From assembly GCF_017114945.1 (NCBI RefSeq), contig NZ_JABXKQ010000056.1, positions 1 to 64,000 of the forward strand: DNA of 64,000 nt, in the 5' to 3' direction. This document shows positions 29,601 through 38,606 of the stretch, in pieces; the stretch's first letter is position 1; each line of letters begins with the position of its first letter. Both the position numbers and the translations under genes were made by a program. Source of the stretch: Nostoc sp. JL34 (lineage in GTDB: Bacteria > Cyanobacteriota > Cyanobacteriia > Cyanobacteriales > Nostocaceae). Below the pieces are notes generated by a model. It saw nothing but the letters and a program-made list of their open reading frames with translations, had not been told where the DNA came from and ran no database searches.

Positions 29601-32445
29601 TTTCTGGCTCCATCACGTCCACCCACAAGATATTGAACTGATCTCGAAAAAATTTTTCCACCTTGTTGAGCAGGAGTACATTTCCTACGAATACCGCTGG
29701 TTACATGCTGATGGAACTTATCACTGGTTCTACGAAAAGATGAGATTAATTCGTGACGAAGTTGACTACCCCATAGAATGGGTTGGTTATTGGGCAGACA
29801 TTAACGATCGCAAGTTAGCAGAACTGGCTTTGCATAAAGGTCAACAGCGATATCAACTTCTAGCCGAAGCCTCACCAGCTTGTATATTTCACACTGATGT
29901 GAATGGCAATGTCTTATATTTTAATCAACGCTGGAGTGAGATTACTGGATGCAGTTTAGAAGAGTCTCTGGGAACAGGTTGGGCAAATGCCGTACATCCA
30001 GACGACCGCGAGCAGCTATTGTTGGTATGGAATCAAGCAACATCTGCTAAGTCAACGTATAAGTATGAACATCGCTTTTTGCGTGATGATAGTACAGTCG
30101 TCTGGGTAATTTGTCAGGCTTTGCCAGAATTTGGAGATGATGGAGAAATTAAAGGTTATATCGGTACAATTACAGATATTACCGAGAGAAAATTGGCAGA
30201 AGAAGCCTTGCGTGAGAGTGCAGAACGCGAAAGAGCGATCGCCCAAGTAATTCAAAGGATGCGCCAAACACTCGATTTAGAAACGATATTTGCGGCTACG
30301 ACCGAAGAATTACGGCAAGTACTCAACTGCGATCGGGTTGTTGTTTATCGTTTCAATCCCCACTGGAATGGGGAATTTGTCTCCGAGTCGGTGGGTAACG
30401 GTTGGGTTTCTCTAATAGAAGAACACAATAATGATCCTCATCTCACAGAAGATGTCTTTCAAGATGAACGTTGCCTAGCGAAAATTTTGGATAGCACGGA
30501 TAATCAGGTAGAAGATCCTCAACTGCAAGTAATCCAAGGTACAAGTTTCCGCTGTGTCCCAGACATTTACAACGCTGAGTTTCATCCTGCTTATATCAAC
30601 CTCTTAGAGCGCTTTCAGGCTAAAGCCTACATTATTGTCCCCATTTTATATGGTAGTCAGCTTTGGGGATTACTAGCGAGTTATCAAAATTCCGATCCCC
30701 GCCAATGGAAACCAGAAGAAATCAACATCGTAGTTCAAATTGGCAATCAGTTGGGTGTTGCTTTACAGCAGGCACAATTGCTGGCGCAAACTCAAAGGCA
30801 GTCACAAGCATTGCAAGAAGCTGTGATCGTTGCTGATGCTGCCAATCGCGCCAAAAGCGAATTCCTTGCCAACATGAGCCACGAGCTGCGTACCCCACTT
30901 AACGCCATCCTCGGTTTTACCCAAGTCATGAGCCACGATCGTGATTTATCCAGTGAACATCAGCAAAATCTAGCAATCATCAATCGGGCTGGCGAACATC
31001 TCCTCAACTTAATCAACGACATTTTGGAAATGTCTAAAATTGAAGCCGGCAGAATCACATTAAATCTCAACAGTTTTGATTTAATTCGCCTCTTGGAAAA
31101 CCTCGAAGAGATGTTGCGCTTTCGCGCCACCTCTAAAGGATTAGAATTAGTCTTTGAATATACATCTCACCTCCCCCAGTACATCCAAGTTGACGAAAGT
31201 AAACTGCGTCAAGTCTTGCTTAACCTCCTGGGAAATGCAATCAAATTTACCGATACTGGGAGGGTGACATTGCGGGTGGGGATGGGGACTGGGGACTGGG
31301 GATTGGGGACTGGGGACTGGGGAGCAGGGGGAGCAGGGGAGCAGAGGAGAATAATTAATCTTCAATTCTCAATGCCCAATGACGGCAGTTGCTCCACTTG
31401 GGGAGACCCCATCGCTTTTAGCGTCTCCCCTTGGGAGAAGACCGCACTGCCTTCCCAATGCCCAATGCCCAATACTCAATGCCTAATCTTCGAGGTACAA
31501 GACACTGGTTGCGGTATTGCCCCACAAGAAATTAACTTGCTGTTTGAAGCTTTTGGGCAAACTGAAACCGGAAGGAAATCGCAACAGGGAACAGGACTAG
31601 GTTTAGCAATTAGCCGCAAATATGTGCAATTAATGGGGGGAGATATTAGCGTCACCAGCACCATTGGTGAGGGAAGTAAATTTGCTTTTGATATTCAAAT
31701 TGGTCTAGCCACAGCCAGCGAAATCCAGATCAAAAAAACTAGACGCGAAGTTATTAGTTTAGCGTCCGCTCAAAGTGAATACCGCATCTTGGTGGTTGAT
31801 GACTCTACAGACAGCCGTTTAGTGCTAATGAAAATTCTGACATCCATCGGTTTTGTAGTCCAGGAAGCTGCAAATGGTACTGAAGCGATCGCACTTTGGC
31901 AGACATGGCAACCACACCTAATCTTAATGGATATGCGGATGCCAATTATGGACGGCTATGAAGCCACAAAAATTATTAAAGCTAGAGAAGAAACCTCAAT
32001 TCAAAATTACAAAACCATTATTATCGCCTTAACTGCTAATGCCTTTGAGGAACAACGAGAGGCAATGATCAAAGCAGGTTGTGATGATTATATTAACAAG
32101 CCCTTCCGTGAGGAACAATTACTAGAGAAATTGAGCGAATATTTAGGAGTTCAATATATTTATCAAGAAGAAAGTTATCAGGTCGCAAATGTAAGGCAAC
32201 AGGAAATAGAATCAGTGTTGACGCTTACGGATTTAGCGACTCTATTATCTAAAATGTCGCCGGAATGGGTGAAACAGGTCTACACTGCCGCAGCCCAATG
32301 CAGTGATGACCTGATTTTAGAATTGATTGAGCAAATCCCTTCAGAAAAGGCGGTACTGCAAAATTTTATTCAGAATTTAGCTCATAATTTTCAGTTTGAG
32401 AAAATTATGGAGTTGACGAGTATTGCTGGAGGATTATTCAGTTAG
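26686..32445 (+). CDS. Hybrid sensor histidine kinase with multiple PAS/GAF domains
   Basis: A 1919-aa soluble sensor kinase with no membrane helix. In order: an N-terminal receiver-like domain (about 5-120), a PAS domain (205-320), GAF (340-490), PAS (495-615), GAF (625-780), three PAS/PAC units (785-1175), a phytochrome-like GAF (1195-1375), HisKA, HATPase (about 1500-1680) and a C-terminal receiver. The HisKA phosphoacceptor is H1399 in NMSHELRTPLNA. HATPase boxes are NLLGNAIKF, VQDTGCGI and GTGLGLAIS. The C-terminal receiver has D1749 in LILMDMRMP and Lys in YINKPF. The N-terminal receiver has lost its key residues: N56 replaces Asp, and QPF replaces KPF. A stretch of about 70 residues made of intergenic-type repeats is inserted in the HATPase. 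ATG 26686 is preferred to the in-frame TTG 27 bases earlier. Signal unknown. Confidence 0.92.
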   Translation: MDAKKIKILLVDDNLENLHFLSDILKNKGYQVQSVISGQLAINTVLASPPDLLLLNVCMLEMDIYEVCQQLKANYKTQEMPIIVFGALDELSEEVNGLDLGNIDYITQPFQTKEVLLRVQNQLTIQRLKKQLKEQKAQLQRERKERQRVAGELNIRNRQIEDILKQIPFSISKTFCREVYQSERLLVEAALEKSESQYRHLVETSQDMIWSVNIDGLITFVNPAVKQIYGYEPQEMIGRALTDFISPTQVAQDKVAFERVLQEKPIFQHETSCVAKDGTLLYLMFNAIALRNEEGLVIGMTGTASNITQRRGIEKLLQESAIKLRNHNLVLTQLAQNQTLYQGDLKAALSKITETAVKNIGMERASVWLYDETGTKIQCFDLYEGSRNQHSEGLSLSAADYPAYFAALQQDQPIATDDAYNDPRTREFFACYSKLNVTSVLDTPIRLEGKTVGVLCMEAVGVAHHWTLEDQNFARSLGNLTSLVLEAIERQRAEAARRASEEKLASAFRSSPDPIALITVPNKHYVEVNDSFCRFFGYSRSQVIDRTDEELNIWVNPEEYNFLTHILQQTKAIRNYEIDVCTATGEIRTTLLSAEMIKINGQWYVLGTAKDITERKQAENESRLLLLTTQAITRASNVNSALAVVLRLICHTINWDFGEAWIPNEDGTVLEHSLGWYGEESSLAEFSRQSQTVKFPQGVGLPGRVWQSQKPEWIEDVSKVTQQIFLRSRQAAKVGLKAGFGVPILAGNQVLAVLVFFKRSSVLVDRRLLLLVSAVAAQLGGLIERKTLEQELALREARLNAFFSSAPVGMNIVDNQLRFVQINQLLAEINGLPQQDHIGQTIHQVLPHSVPLVEPIYQQVLLTGQPILNQELSSASIKQPDIIRHFLASYFPIPGEDDRPSGVGTVLVEISYRKQVEQELRLANERLKYLLTSSPVVIYSSKTSEDFSTTFISENVKEMVGYEAREFIDNSNFWLHHVHPQDIELISKKFFHLVEQEYISYEYRWLHADGTYHWFYEKMRLIRDEVDYPIEWVGYWADINDRKLAELALHKGQQRYQLLAEASPACIFHTDVNGNVLYFNQRWSEITGCSLEESLGTGWANAVHPDDREQLLLVWNQATSAKSTYKYEHRFLRDDSTVVWVICQALPEFGDDGEIKGYIGTITDITERKLAEEALRESAERERAIAQVIQRMRQTLDLETIFAATTEELRQVLNCDRVVVYRFNPHWNGEFVSESVGNGWVSLIEEHNNDPHLTEDVFQDERCLAKILDSTDNQVEDPQLQVIQGTSFRCVPDIYNAEFHPAYINLLERFQAKAYIIVPILYGSQLWGLLASYQNSDPRQWKPEEINIVVQIGNQLGVALQQAQLLAQTQRQSQALQEAVIVADAANRAKSEFLANMSHELRTPLNAILGFTQVMSHDRDLSSEHQQNLAIINRAGEHLLNLINDILEMSKIEAGRITLNLNSFDLIRLLENLEEMLRFRATSKGLELVFEYTSHLPQYIQVDESKLRQVLLNLLGNAIKFTDTGRVTLRVGMGTGDWGLGTGDWGAGGAGEQRRIINLQFSMPNDGSCSTWGDPIAFSVSPWEKTALPSQCPMPNTQCLIFEVQDTGCGIAPQEINLLFEAFGQTETGRKSQQGTGLGLAISRKYVQLMGGDISVTSTIGEGSKFAFDIQIGLATASEIQIKKTRREVISLASAQSEYRILVVDDSTDSRLVLMKILTSIGFVVQEAANGTEAIALWQTWQPHLILMDMRMPIMDGYEATKIIKAREETSIQNYKTIIIALTANAFEEQREAMIKAGCDDYINKPFREEQLLEKLSEYLGVQYIYQEESYQVANVRQQEIESVLTLTDLATLLSKMSPEWVKQVYTAAAQCSDDLILELIEQIPSEKAVLQNFIQNLAHNFQFEKIMELTSIAGGLFS
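31270..31485 (+). repeat. STRR and dispersed repeats inserted in frame in the kinase ATPase domain
   Basis: Heptamers of GGGGACT/GGGGATT (31281-31322) run into GGAGCAGGG units. Sequences usual in intergenic DNA follow (CAATGCCCAATG, GCGTCTCCCCTTGGGAGAAG). The whole segment stays open in the kinase frame, between TLRVG and CLIFEVQDTGCG. Confidence 0.9.
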
Positions 32446-32526
32446 TCATAATTGTAGATTGGGTTTGAATAAGGCTTAATCCTCAAAAAAATAGGGAATT
32501 AGAGCAAGTATTTTCAAAAAAATCAG

Positions 32527-32545
32527 CCCCCTTAAAAAAAGGGGG
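32527..32545. terminator. Hairpin between convergent genes
   Basis: CCCCCTT pairs with AAGGGGG around a short A loop. It lies between the end of the kinase and the end of cupA, a plausible shared terminator, though it lacks a long T-run. Confidence 0.45.
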
Positions 32546-32561
32546 AAAGTGGGGAGATATC

Positions 32562-33869
32562 TTATCTATAATCTTGCTTTTGAATACTTCCCAAACGTGC
32601 AGCATCCCGAATATTATATTCGGATCGAGTAAAGCGATTTAGCTGCATTTCAAAAAAATCTCGATTAGCTTGTAAATGCTTGGGATTTTGGTCATCTAAT
32701 GGATATAAAAGTGCAGTTCGCAAAGCTTGAATTACCGCAGAAGTGACACAGTACATTGACCGTTGAAAACTCACTCCCAACTGAATCAACATATCTTCTT
32801 CACCCCGGCAATGTTGGCTGTAATAATTAACAAGATATGGTGGTAAAAAATGCAGCATATCTTGCATTAATAATGTGGGGGGAATGCCAGCAGTACCCAC
32901 TGGAAATACATCAGCGTAAAGAATGCCATAGTGAAAGTCTTTCTGGTCTTCTGGCACTTGACGCGCTTGAGCATTATAAGATTTTGTTCCTCGGAAGGGT
33001 GCAGTGCGGTAGAAAACAGCTTCTACATAAGGTAATGCAGCTTCGTATAGCCACATGAAACCCTTGGATTTGGGGACAATTTCGTAGCATTCACCACGAA
33101 TATAAACGTGATGGTAAATAGGACGACCTGCGATCGCAAATATACCATTAACTATGAAGCTCATCGCCTCTGGGACGCTGGTAATAGTACCTTCGTCATA
33201 GCGGTCTGACATTTCAAAGAATACTGGGGCCATGATTTCCCAGAATAAGCCCAGGTTAGCGTAGTATGACATCTGGCGGCACTGTTCCAAAAACATATCG
33301 GGGAACAGGTTGTAAAGTCCCAGCATGACTGGGTTTCCTTGGAAGTAAGCTTTAATTGCTCGGTCGGCGTTGGCTTTGTATTCTTCAGAATCTAGGTAAG
33401 GATCAAATTGTCCACCCATGCCCCTGTGCCATAACATCGCCCGCATACAAGCTTCCGCAAATTCCATGTTAATGCGATCGTGGAACAAGTGATGCAGTAA
33501 CTTTGGCATTTTGAAAGTTTCACCTTTCTCGATAAATGCCAAAAGTTCTGGATGTGCAGTAGCTTCGCCGCGCCAAATTCGTAAATCGGCATCATCACCA
33601 GCGTAATGATTATGCAGTTCTAAATACTCTTTGGGCAAGAAGTATTTAAAGAAGGGTAACGGGTTTAAAAATTCGCGTTCGGCAATATAAAGTAAGTCAC
33701 GCCAGTAGAAATCCATCGGTACAGCATAAGCTTTGTATAAACCGATGATTTGCATCAAATTTTCTGGAGTATCGGGTAACATTGCACCGCCTGCTTCTAA
33801 GCGGTGGATTACTTCGGCAAATTCGTGTTTGGAAGGAGGTAATTTAATTGCTGTTTTAATTGCTGTCAT
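32562..33869 (-). CDS. cupA: CO2 hydration protein of NDH-1MS (CupA/ChpY family)
   Basis: A 435-aa protein of the ChpX/ChpY (CupB/CupA) family, which hydrates CO2 to bicarbonate when bound to the specialised thylakoid NDH-1 complexes. The sequence is colinear with the family, with conserved His/Asp-rich stretches such as LHNHYAGDDADLRIW and LLHHLFHDRINMEFAEACM. Its position directly after ndhD3, in the ndhF3-ndhD3-cupA order, points to the high-affinity, low-CO2-inducible CupA form. CupS, usually the next gene, is absent here. The downstream neighbour is convergent. Confidence 0.93.
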   Translation of the reverse strand: MTAIKTAIKLPPSKHEFAEVIHRLEAGGAMLPDTPENLMQIIGLYKAYAVPMDFYWRDLLYIAEREFLNPLPFFKYFLPKEYLELHNHYAGDDADLRIWRGEATAHPELLAFIEKGETFKMPKLLHHLFHDRINMEFAEACMRAMLWHRGMGGQFDPYLDSEEYKANADRAIKAYFQGNPVMLGLYNLFPDMFLEQCRQMSYYANLGLFWEIMAPVFFEMSDRYDEGTITSVPEAMSFIVNGIFAIAGRPIYHHVYIRGECYEIVPKSKGFMWLYEAALPYVEAVFYRTAPFRGTKSYNAQARQVPEDQKDFHYGILYADVFPVGTAGIPPTLLMQDMLHFLPPYLVNYYSQHCRGEEDMLIQLGVSFQRSMYCVTSAVIQALRTALLYPLDDQNPKHLQANRDFFEMQLNRFTRSEYNIRDAARLGSIQKQDYR

Positions 33870-34003
33870 GGTAATCGTAAATTGGTAGAGACGCGATTTA
33901 TCGCGTCTGGGGGATAGGTTTTGAGACGCAATTTCTCGCGTGTAGGGGGATAGATTTTGAGACGCGATAAATCGCCGTCTCTACAAGTGTTTTGATGTAT
34001 TTT
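33870..34003. repeat. Dispersed GAGACGCGA...TCGCGTCTC repeats
   Basis: The ndhD3-cupA gap is filled with three related palindromic units. The 36-base unit at 33959-33994 (GAGACGCGATAAATCGCCGT and so on) recurs identically at 60126-60161. A similar piece lies at 38565-38588. Confidence 0.85.
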
Positions 34004-35500
34004 CTATTTCAGCGCTACTTCAGAGATTACGGTTTTTTCTAAGGGGGTAATTGCAGCCACCATTGTTGTAGTTGTGGATTCACTCCAACGCACTAACCAA
34101 GTGGGTTGTACTCCTAAAAAGATGATGAAAGCTGCCAAGATTAAAGCTGGGATTTTCTCAGACCAAAGAACTTTAGGATAGTAGGCGAAGTTATCGAGTT
34201 TGCCAAAACAGGTGCGGTTGAGGAGGATGACAAAATAAACTGCGGTTAATCCACTAGCGACTACACACAAAATAGTCGGGATGGGAAAAGCAGAGAAACT
34301 ACCTTGAAAGACGAGAAATTCGGCAATAAATCCTGTTAAACCGGGAATACCTGCGCTAGCCATTCCACTTAAAACTAATAAAGCGCTAATTAAGGGTATA
34401 CCGCGTATAGGACTCATTAAACCATTGAGTTTATCTAACTCGCGTGTACCGACTTTGGCTTCTACGACTCCCACCAAGTGGAAGAGAATCGCCAAGATGA
34501 TACCGTGGCTGAACATTTGGGCGACTGCACCAACGAGTGCTAAGGGAGTACTAGCAGCACCAGCTAATAAAATATAGCCCATGTGACCGACGGAACTGTA
34601 TGCTACCATGCGCTTGATATCTTTTTGAGCGATCGCAACTACTGCCCCATAGATGGCGCTGATGGCTCCCCAAATTGCTAAAGTCGGTGCAATAATGCTC
34701 CAAGCGTGGGGAAACATACCCAACCCAAATCGCAGCAATCCATAGGTTCCTAGCTTTGCTAACACGCCACCGAGAAGAATGGCGATTGGTGCTGAAGCCT
34801 CAACATAAGCATCGGGTAGCCAAGTATGGAAGGGAATTAAGGGAATTTTAATGCCAAAACCTAATACTATTCCTGCTAGTAAAAGGATTTGCTTTGTTGT
34901 TGAGAGGTTTTCTGTAGAGACTGCATCAAAAGCAAAATTGGTAGAACCACTCAGCCACACCATACCCAAGAATGTCGCCAGAATTAAGGCTCCCGAAACA
35001 GCAGTATAAATCAGGAATTTCATCCCAGCATAACCCCGTTTTGCCCCTCCCCAAATGGAAATTAGCAAATAGAAGGGGATTAATTCTAGTTCGTAAAATA
35101 GGAAGAATAGCAGCAAATTCTCTGCTAGAAAAGCACCTGCGACTCCTCCACTAACTAATAAAATCATGGAGTAGAACAGCCGAGGGCGTTCAGTTTCTTG
35201 ACTACTGCTGTAAATAGCAATCCAGGTAAGCAGACTATTTAACACCAACATCAAGATGGAAAGCCCATCAACACCTATTTGATAGCTCAAGCCAAGGGTT
35301 TCATTCCAGGGTAAATACTCTTTAAATTGCATTCCTGGATTGTTGATATCAAATTTTAACAGGATAAACAGGTTCCAGAAGAGAACTATTCCCGAAAAAA
35401 TTAATGCTATTAAACGAATGCGATGCTTAGGTATGCTTACAGGTAATATTGCTATGAAAAGAGCAGCGAATATCGGCAGCCAAATCAAGACACTTAACAT
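34004..35500 (-). CDS. ndhD3: NAD(P)H-quinone oxidoreductase subunit 4 (NdhD3 type)
   Basis: A 498-aa polytopic antiporter-like subunit of NDH-1. Family motifs are clear: FLFYELELIPFYLLI (with the essential Glu), IKIPLIPFHTWLPDAYVEAS, DIKRMVAYSSVGHMGYILL and SGMASAGIPGLTGFIAEFL. The operon partners ndhF3 and cupA assign it to the D3 type, which builds the inducible CO2-uptake NDH-1MS complex of the thylakoid membrane rather than the respiratory D1/D2 complexes. Confidence 0.95.
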   Translation of the reverse strand: MLSVLIWLPIFAALFIAILPVSIPKHRIRLIALIFSGIVLFWNLFILLKFDINNPGMQFKEYLPWNETLGLSYQIGVDGLSILMLVLNSLLTWIAIYSSSQETERPRLFYSMILLVSGGVAGAFLAENLLLFFLFYELELIPFYLLISIWGGAKRGYAGMKFLIYTAVSGALILATFLGMVWLSGSTNFAFDAVSTENLSTTKQILLLAGIVLGFGIKIPLIPFHTWLPDAYVEASAPIAILLGGVLAKLGTYGLLRFGLGMFPHAWSIIAPTLAIWGAISAIYGAVVAIAQKDIKRMVAYSSVGHMGYILLAGAASTPLALVGAVAQMFSHGIILAILFHLVGVVEAKVGTRELDKLNGLMSPIRGIPLISALLVLSGMASAGIPGLTGFIAEFLVFQGSFSAFPIPTILCVVASGLTAVYFVILLNRTCFGKLDNFAYYPKVLWSEKIPALILAAFIIFLGVQPTWLVRWSESTTTTMVAAITPLEKTVISEVALK

Positions 35501-35595
35501 GGTAATTTTGTCCTTTGTTCTTGGTCATTTGTCCTTTGTCTTTTGTCCTGTATGACTTACTCTTAGCCAATGACTAATGACAAAGGACAAAAAAT

Positions 35596-36309
35596 CTAAC
35601 TTACTATACTAATTTCTCCAGTATCTAAATCGTAATAACCACCGACTATTTTCAGTTTTTCTGCCTTGATTAACTCAGATAAAACTGTCGATGATTTCAA
35701 TTTTTCAACTTGCGCTAAAACATTTGCTTTACAAGCATTTTCTAACTTATCTCCTGATTTTGCTTTGGAGCTTTCTACACTTGGTTTAATTGCTTCAAGT
35801 AAACTTCCAATTCGCCCTGGCACTTCAGCACCTTTAATCGCGGCCTCTACCGCACCACATCTTTCATGCCCCACTACCATGATGACTTTGGAACCTAATA
35901 CTAAGCTCCCAAATTCTAAGCTACCAATTTGCTGTGTCGTGGCAATATTACCAGCTATCCGGCAGACAAATAAATCTCCAAGTCCTTGATCAAAAACAAT
36001 CTCTGAAGGGACTCGTGAATCTGCACAACCGAGAATAGAAGCGAAGGGTTTTTGACCTTTAGCAACTTCGACTAAACGTGAATATGTTTGGTCAGGATTA
36101 CGACGTTTTCTTTTAGCAAACCTTTCATTTCCATCTAATAGCTCTTGCAGTGCCTTATCGGGTGTAATCTCTTCTTCTACTGGTTTTTTTTCGGCTGCAA
36201 GCAAGTTTGAACCAAGTCCGGCTGTCAATACACCTGTACCGATCGCACCTGCACCAAACTTCAATAAACCTCTTCTGGAAAGATTGATTTGGGGATGTTG
36301 TATGCTCAT
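35596..36309 (-). CDS. ecaB: Exported beta-carbonic anhydrase (Tat signal), EcaB-like
   Basis: A 237-aa beta-class carbonic anhydrase (EC 4.2.1.1). The N-terminus carries a twin-arginine signal (SRRGLLKFGAGAIGTGVLTA), so the enzyme should be folded first and exported to the lumen/periplasm. The zinc ligands and catalytic dyad are present: Cys-Ala-Asp-Ser-Arg in GCADSRVPSE and His-x-x-Cys in VVGHERCGAVEA. It lies on the same strand between ndhF3 and ndhD3, with gaps of 50 and 95 bases, so it is probably co-transcribed with the CO2-uptake operon. A CA here would equilibrate CO2/HCO3- at the membrane face served by the complex. The gene symbol is by family resemblance. Confidence 0.88.
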   Translation of the reverse strand: MSIQHPQINLSRRGLLKFGAGAIGTGVLTAGLGSNLLAAEKKPVEEEITPDKALQELLDGNERFAKRKRRNPDQTYSRLVEVAKGQKPFASILGCADSRVPSEIVFDQGLGDLFVCRIAGNIATTQQIGSLEFGSLVLGSKVIMVVGHERCGAVEAAIKGAEVPGRIGSLLEAIKPSVESSKAKSGDKLENACKANVLAQVEKLKSSTVLSELIKAEKLKIVGGYYDLDTGEISIVS

Positions 36310-36360
36310 GAAATTCTCCTCACAATATTAAACTGTTAACTTTTTGTAGGATAGTTACTG

Positions 36361-38238
36361 CTATCCAATTGTCGAGATTTGAAAAACCATATTTAAAAAT
36401 TGCATTCCCCAAAATGGCCAAGTTACCCACATTCCTAAAAAGCTCACTCCTAAAAGAACAGTGAGTGCATAAAACTGGGTTTGCCCAGAGTTGCTGTATT
36501 TAAGACCTTCGCCACCTAATAGCGAAAATAAACCAACAAAATTAACGATGCCATCGACTACAAAGCGGTCAATCATATCGGCAAGTTGGGAAATTTTTGC
36601 AACTCCAAAAATTATGGTCATTTTATAGAGTTTTGGGGTGTAAAAGTCGTATGCAAACAAGTCCTGCAAACCTTGCCAAGGGAGGCGAATCGGTTTAGGA
36701 ATGTTGCTTAAATAAATCACGCCAGTGATGCTACAACCGAAAATACTTGACCAAATTAACAGCAGTGCAACATCTTTATTTAGGCTTACCCAATCTGGTA
36801 AAAGTGATAAGCTTTGCAACACTAAAGGAAGATGTAGACTGACACCAAGTAAAATCATGGTTGGCAAAATCATCGGCCAGTGAGCTTCAGGTGATCGCTG
36901 ACTCATTTGTGTAGGTTTACCGCCGAAAATTAAACCGAATTCTCTGGTTAAACTCACGGCTGTTAAAGTATTTACCGCGATAACTACTCCCACTAACCAA
37001 GGTTGGGTTTCCCACAACCCATCTGTTAATTTCACCAGCGCCCAAAAGCTACCCAGTGGTGGAAAACCAATTAATCCCAATGTCCCGACGATAAAAGCGA
37101 TCGCAGAAATCGGGCGACGTGTCCACAATCCGCCTAATTGGGTAACATCTTGGGTGATGCTATTCCAAATAATTCCCCCAGTACTCATCACCAACAGGGC
37201 TGCGGATATGGCGTGAGTGAGTACTAACAATAGCGCCGCTTCGTATTGTTGCACTCCCACCGCGATGAATACTAAACCCATGTATGCGCTGACAGAATAG
37301 GATTGGCAGCGTTTAAGATCGATTTGAGCGATCGCAATTAAAGAAGCACCCACGGCTGTCACCGCACCAATTGCAACCATCGCTGAAGAAGCTATGGGCG
37401 AGATAGTTAACACAGGTTGCAATTTAATCAGCACCCATGCACCACTAGCTACTACTACCGAGTTCCGCAAAATCGTACTGGGAACAGGGCCTTCCATCGC
37501 TTCATCTAGCCATAAATGCAGGGGAAATTGGGCACATTTACCCATTGGCCCAGCAATTAAAGCTAAACTTACCAATGCCATAGTTGTCGGGTTGACGTTA
37601 GCAGTAGCCGCCCATTCAGCTAATTCTGGATAATTCCAAGTTCCAGCTAAAGGCCATAATGCCAACACGCCCATCAGCAAGAATAAGTCTCCCACTCGCT
37701 TGGTTAAAAACGCATCTCTCGCACCTGAAACTACCAACGGCTGACTAAACCATAAGCCGACAAGTAGATAGGTTCCCAGCGTCAGGACTTCCAAAATTAC
37801 ATAGCTGAAGAACAAGTTATTACACAAAGCAAGGGCACATAATCCCGCTTCAAATAATCCCAATAAAGAATAGAAGCGTCCCCAACCCCAATCCATTTCC
37901 ATGTAGCCGATCGCATAAATCTGCGCCAGCATATTCAAGCCAGTAATCACAACTAAAGCGCCGACACTGACTGAGGATATATCCAAAGCAATGGTTAAGT
38001 CTAAACCAGCCGTAGATAACCACGGAATAAATACTTCTTGGGCTGGATAATTCCAAGTTGCTTGTAAAGCGATCGCACTATGTACAAACGCCAAAAATGT
38101 CATCACCAAGTTTAGATAACCCGCCGGTCTTGGCCCCGTTTTCCGAATGATCCCTGGCGACCAAGGCACGGCTAACAAGCCACCTATTAAGGCATAGCAC
38201 GGAACTAGCCAAACAGTCTCTAGTAGAAACTGAGCCAT
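36361..38238 (-). CDS. ndhF3: NAD(P)H-quinone oxidoreductase subunit 5 (NdhF3 type)
   Basis: A 625-aa polytopic NDH-1 subunit. Diagnostic segments are FFSYVILEVLTLGTYLLVGL, KCAQFPLHLWLDEAMEGPVP, DLKRCQSYSVSAYMGLVFIA and IGFPPLGSFWALVKL. It is shorter and more divergent than respiratory NdhF1. With NdhD3 and CupA it forms the inducible NDH-1MS complex for CO2 uptake. It appears to be first in the operon. The 368-base gap upstream presumably carries the NdhR/CmpR-type control region, but no site could be assigned. Confidence 0.95.
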   Translation of the reverse strand: MAQFLLETVWLVPCYALIGGLLAVPWSPGIIRKTGPRPAGYLNLVMTFLAFVHSAIALQATWNYPAQEVFIPWLSTAGLDLTIALDISSVSVGALVVITGLNMLAQIYAIGYMEMDWGWGRFYSLLGLFEAGLCALALCNNLFFSYVILEVLTLGTYLLVGLWFSQPLVVSGARDAFLTKRVGDLFLLMGVLALWPLAGTWNYPELAEWAATANVNPTTMALVSLALIAGPMGKCAQFPLHLWLDEAMEGPVPSTILRNSVVVASGAWVLIKLQPVLTISPIASSAMVAIGAVTAVGASLIAIAQIDLKRCQSYSVSAYMGLVFIAVGVQQYEAALLLVLTHAISAALLVMSTGGIIWNSITQDVTQLGGLWTRRPISAIAFIVGTLGLIGFPPLGSFWALVKLTDGLWETQPWLVGVVIAVNTLTAVSLTREFGLIFGGKPTQMSQRSPEAHWPMILPTMILLGVSLHLPLVLQSLSLLPDWVSLNKDVALLLIWSSIFGCSITGVIYLSNIPKPIRLPWQGLQDLFAYDFYTPKLYKMTIIFGVAKISQLADMIDRFVVDGIVNFVGLFSLLGGEGLKYSNSGQTQFYALTVLLGVSFLGMWVTWPFWGMQFLNMVFQISTIG

Positions 38239-38606
38239 TAACTTACCTCTAAATTTGGATCAAAAATTTGGGGTTTTGAGTCAACTAGCGTTGATCCCTG
38301 TTAACCCAGCGACGATCTACGACGGACGACGCCTACGCAGAACATACAAATTTATGTTTATTTAATTTTGTTAGAAACAGCTTACCGTTATATCTGTCAA
38401 AATGGAATTAGTTAATTAAATAAATTTAAGATAATAACTCTAATTATTTCTTATATAATCAACTATTTAAGCAACAAATAATAGGTATTTATTCTTATCT
38501 ATGCATCGAATCAGGGATGAATCAATAGTTATCATTAGTTTTATCAATTCATATAAATGACAAGAGACGCGATTGATTGCGTCTCTACAAATCGACTAAA
38601 GATAAT
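38239..38606. other. Upstream region of the ndhF3 operon
   Basis: Contains a dispersed repeat (GACGATCTACGACGGACGAC..., 38311-38340), an AT-rich stretch (38340-38500) and a GAGACGCGATTGATTGCGTCTC palindrome at 38565-38586. No ORF or RNA gene is supported. Confidence 0.6.
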
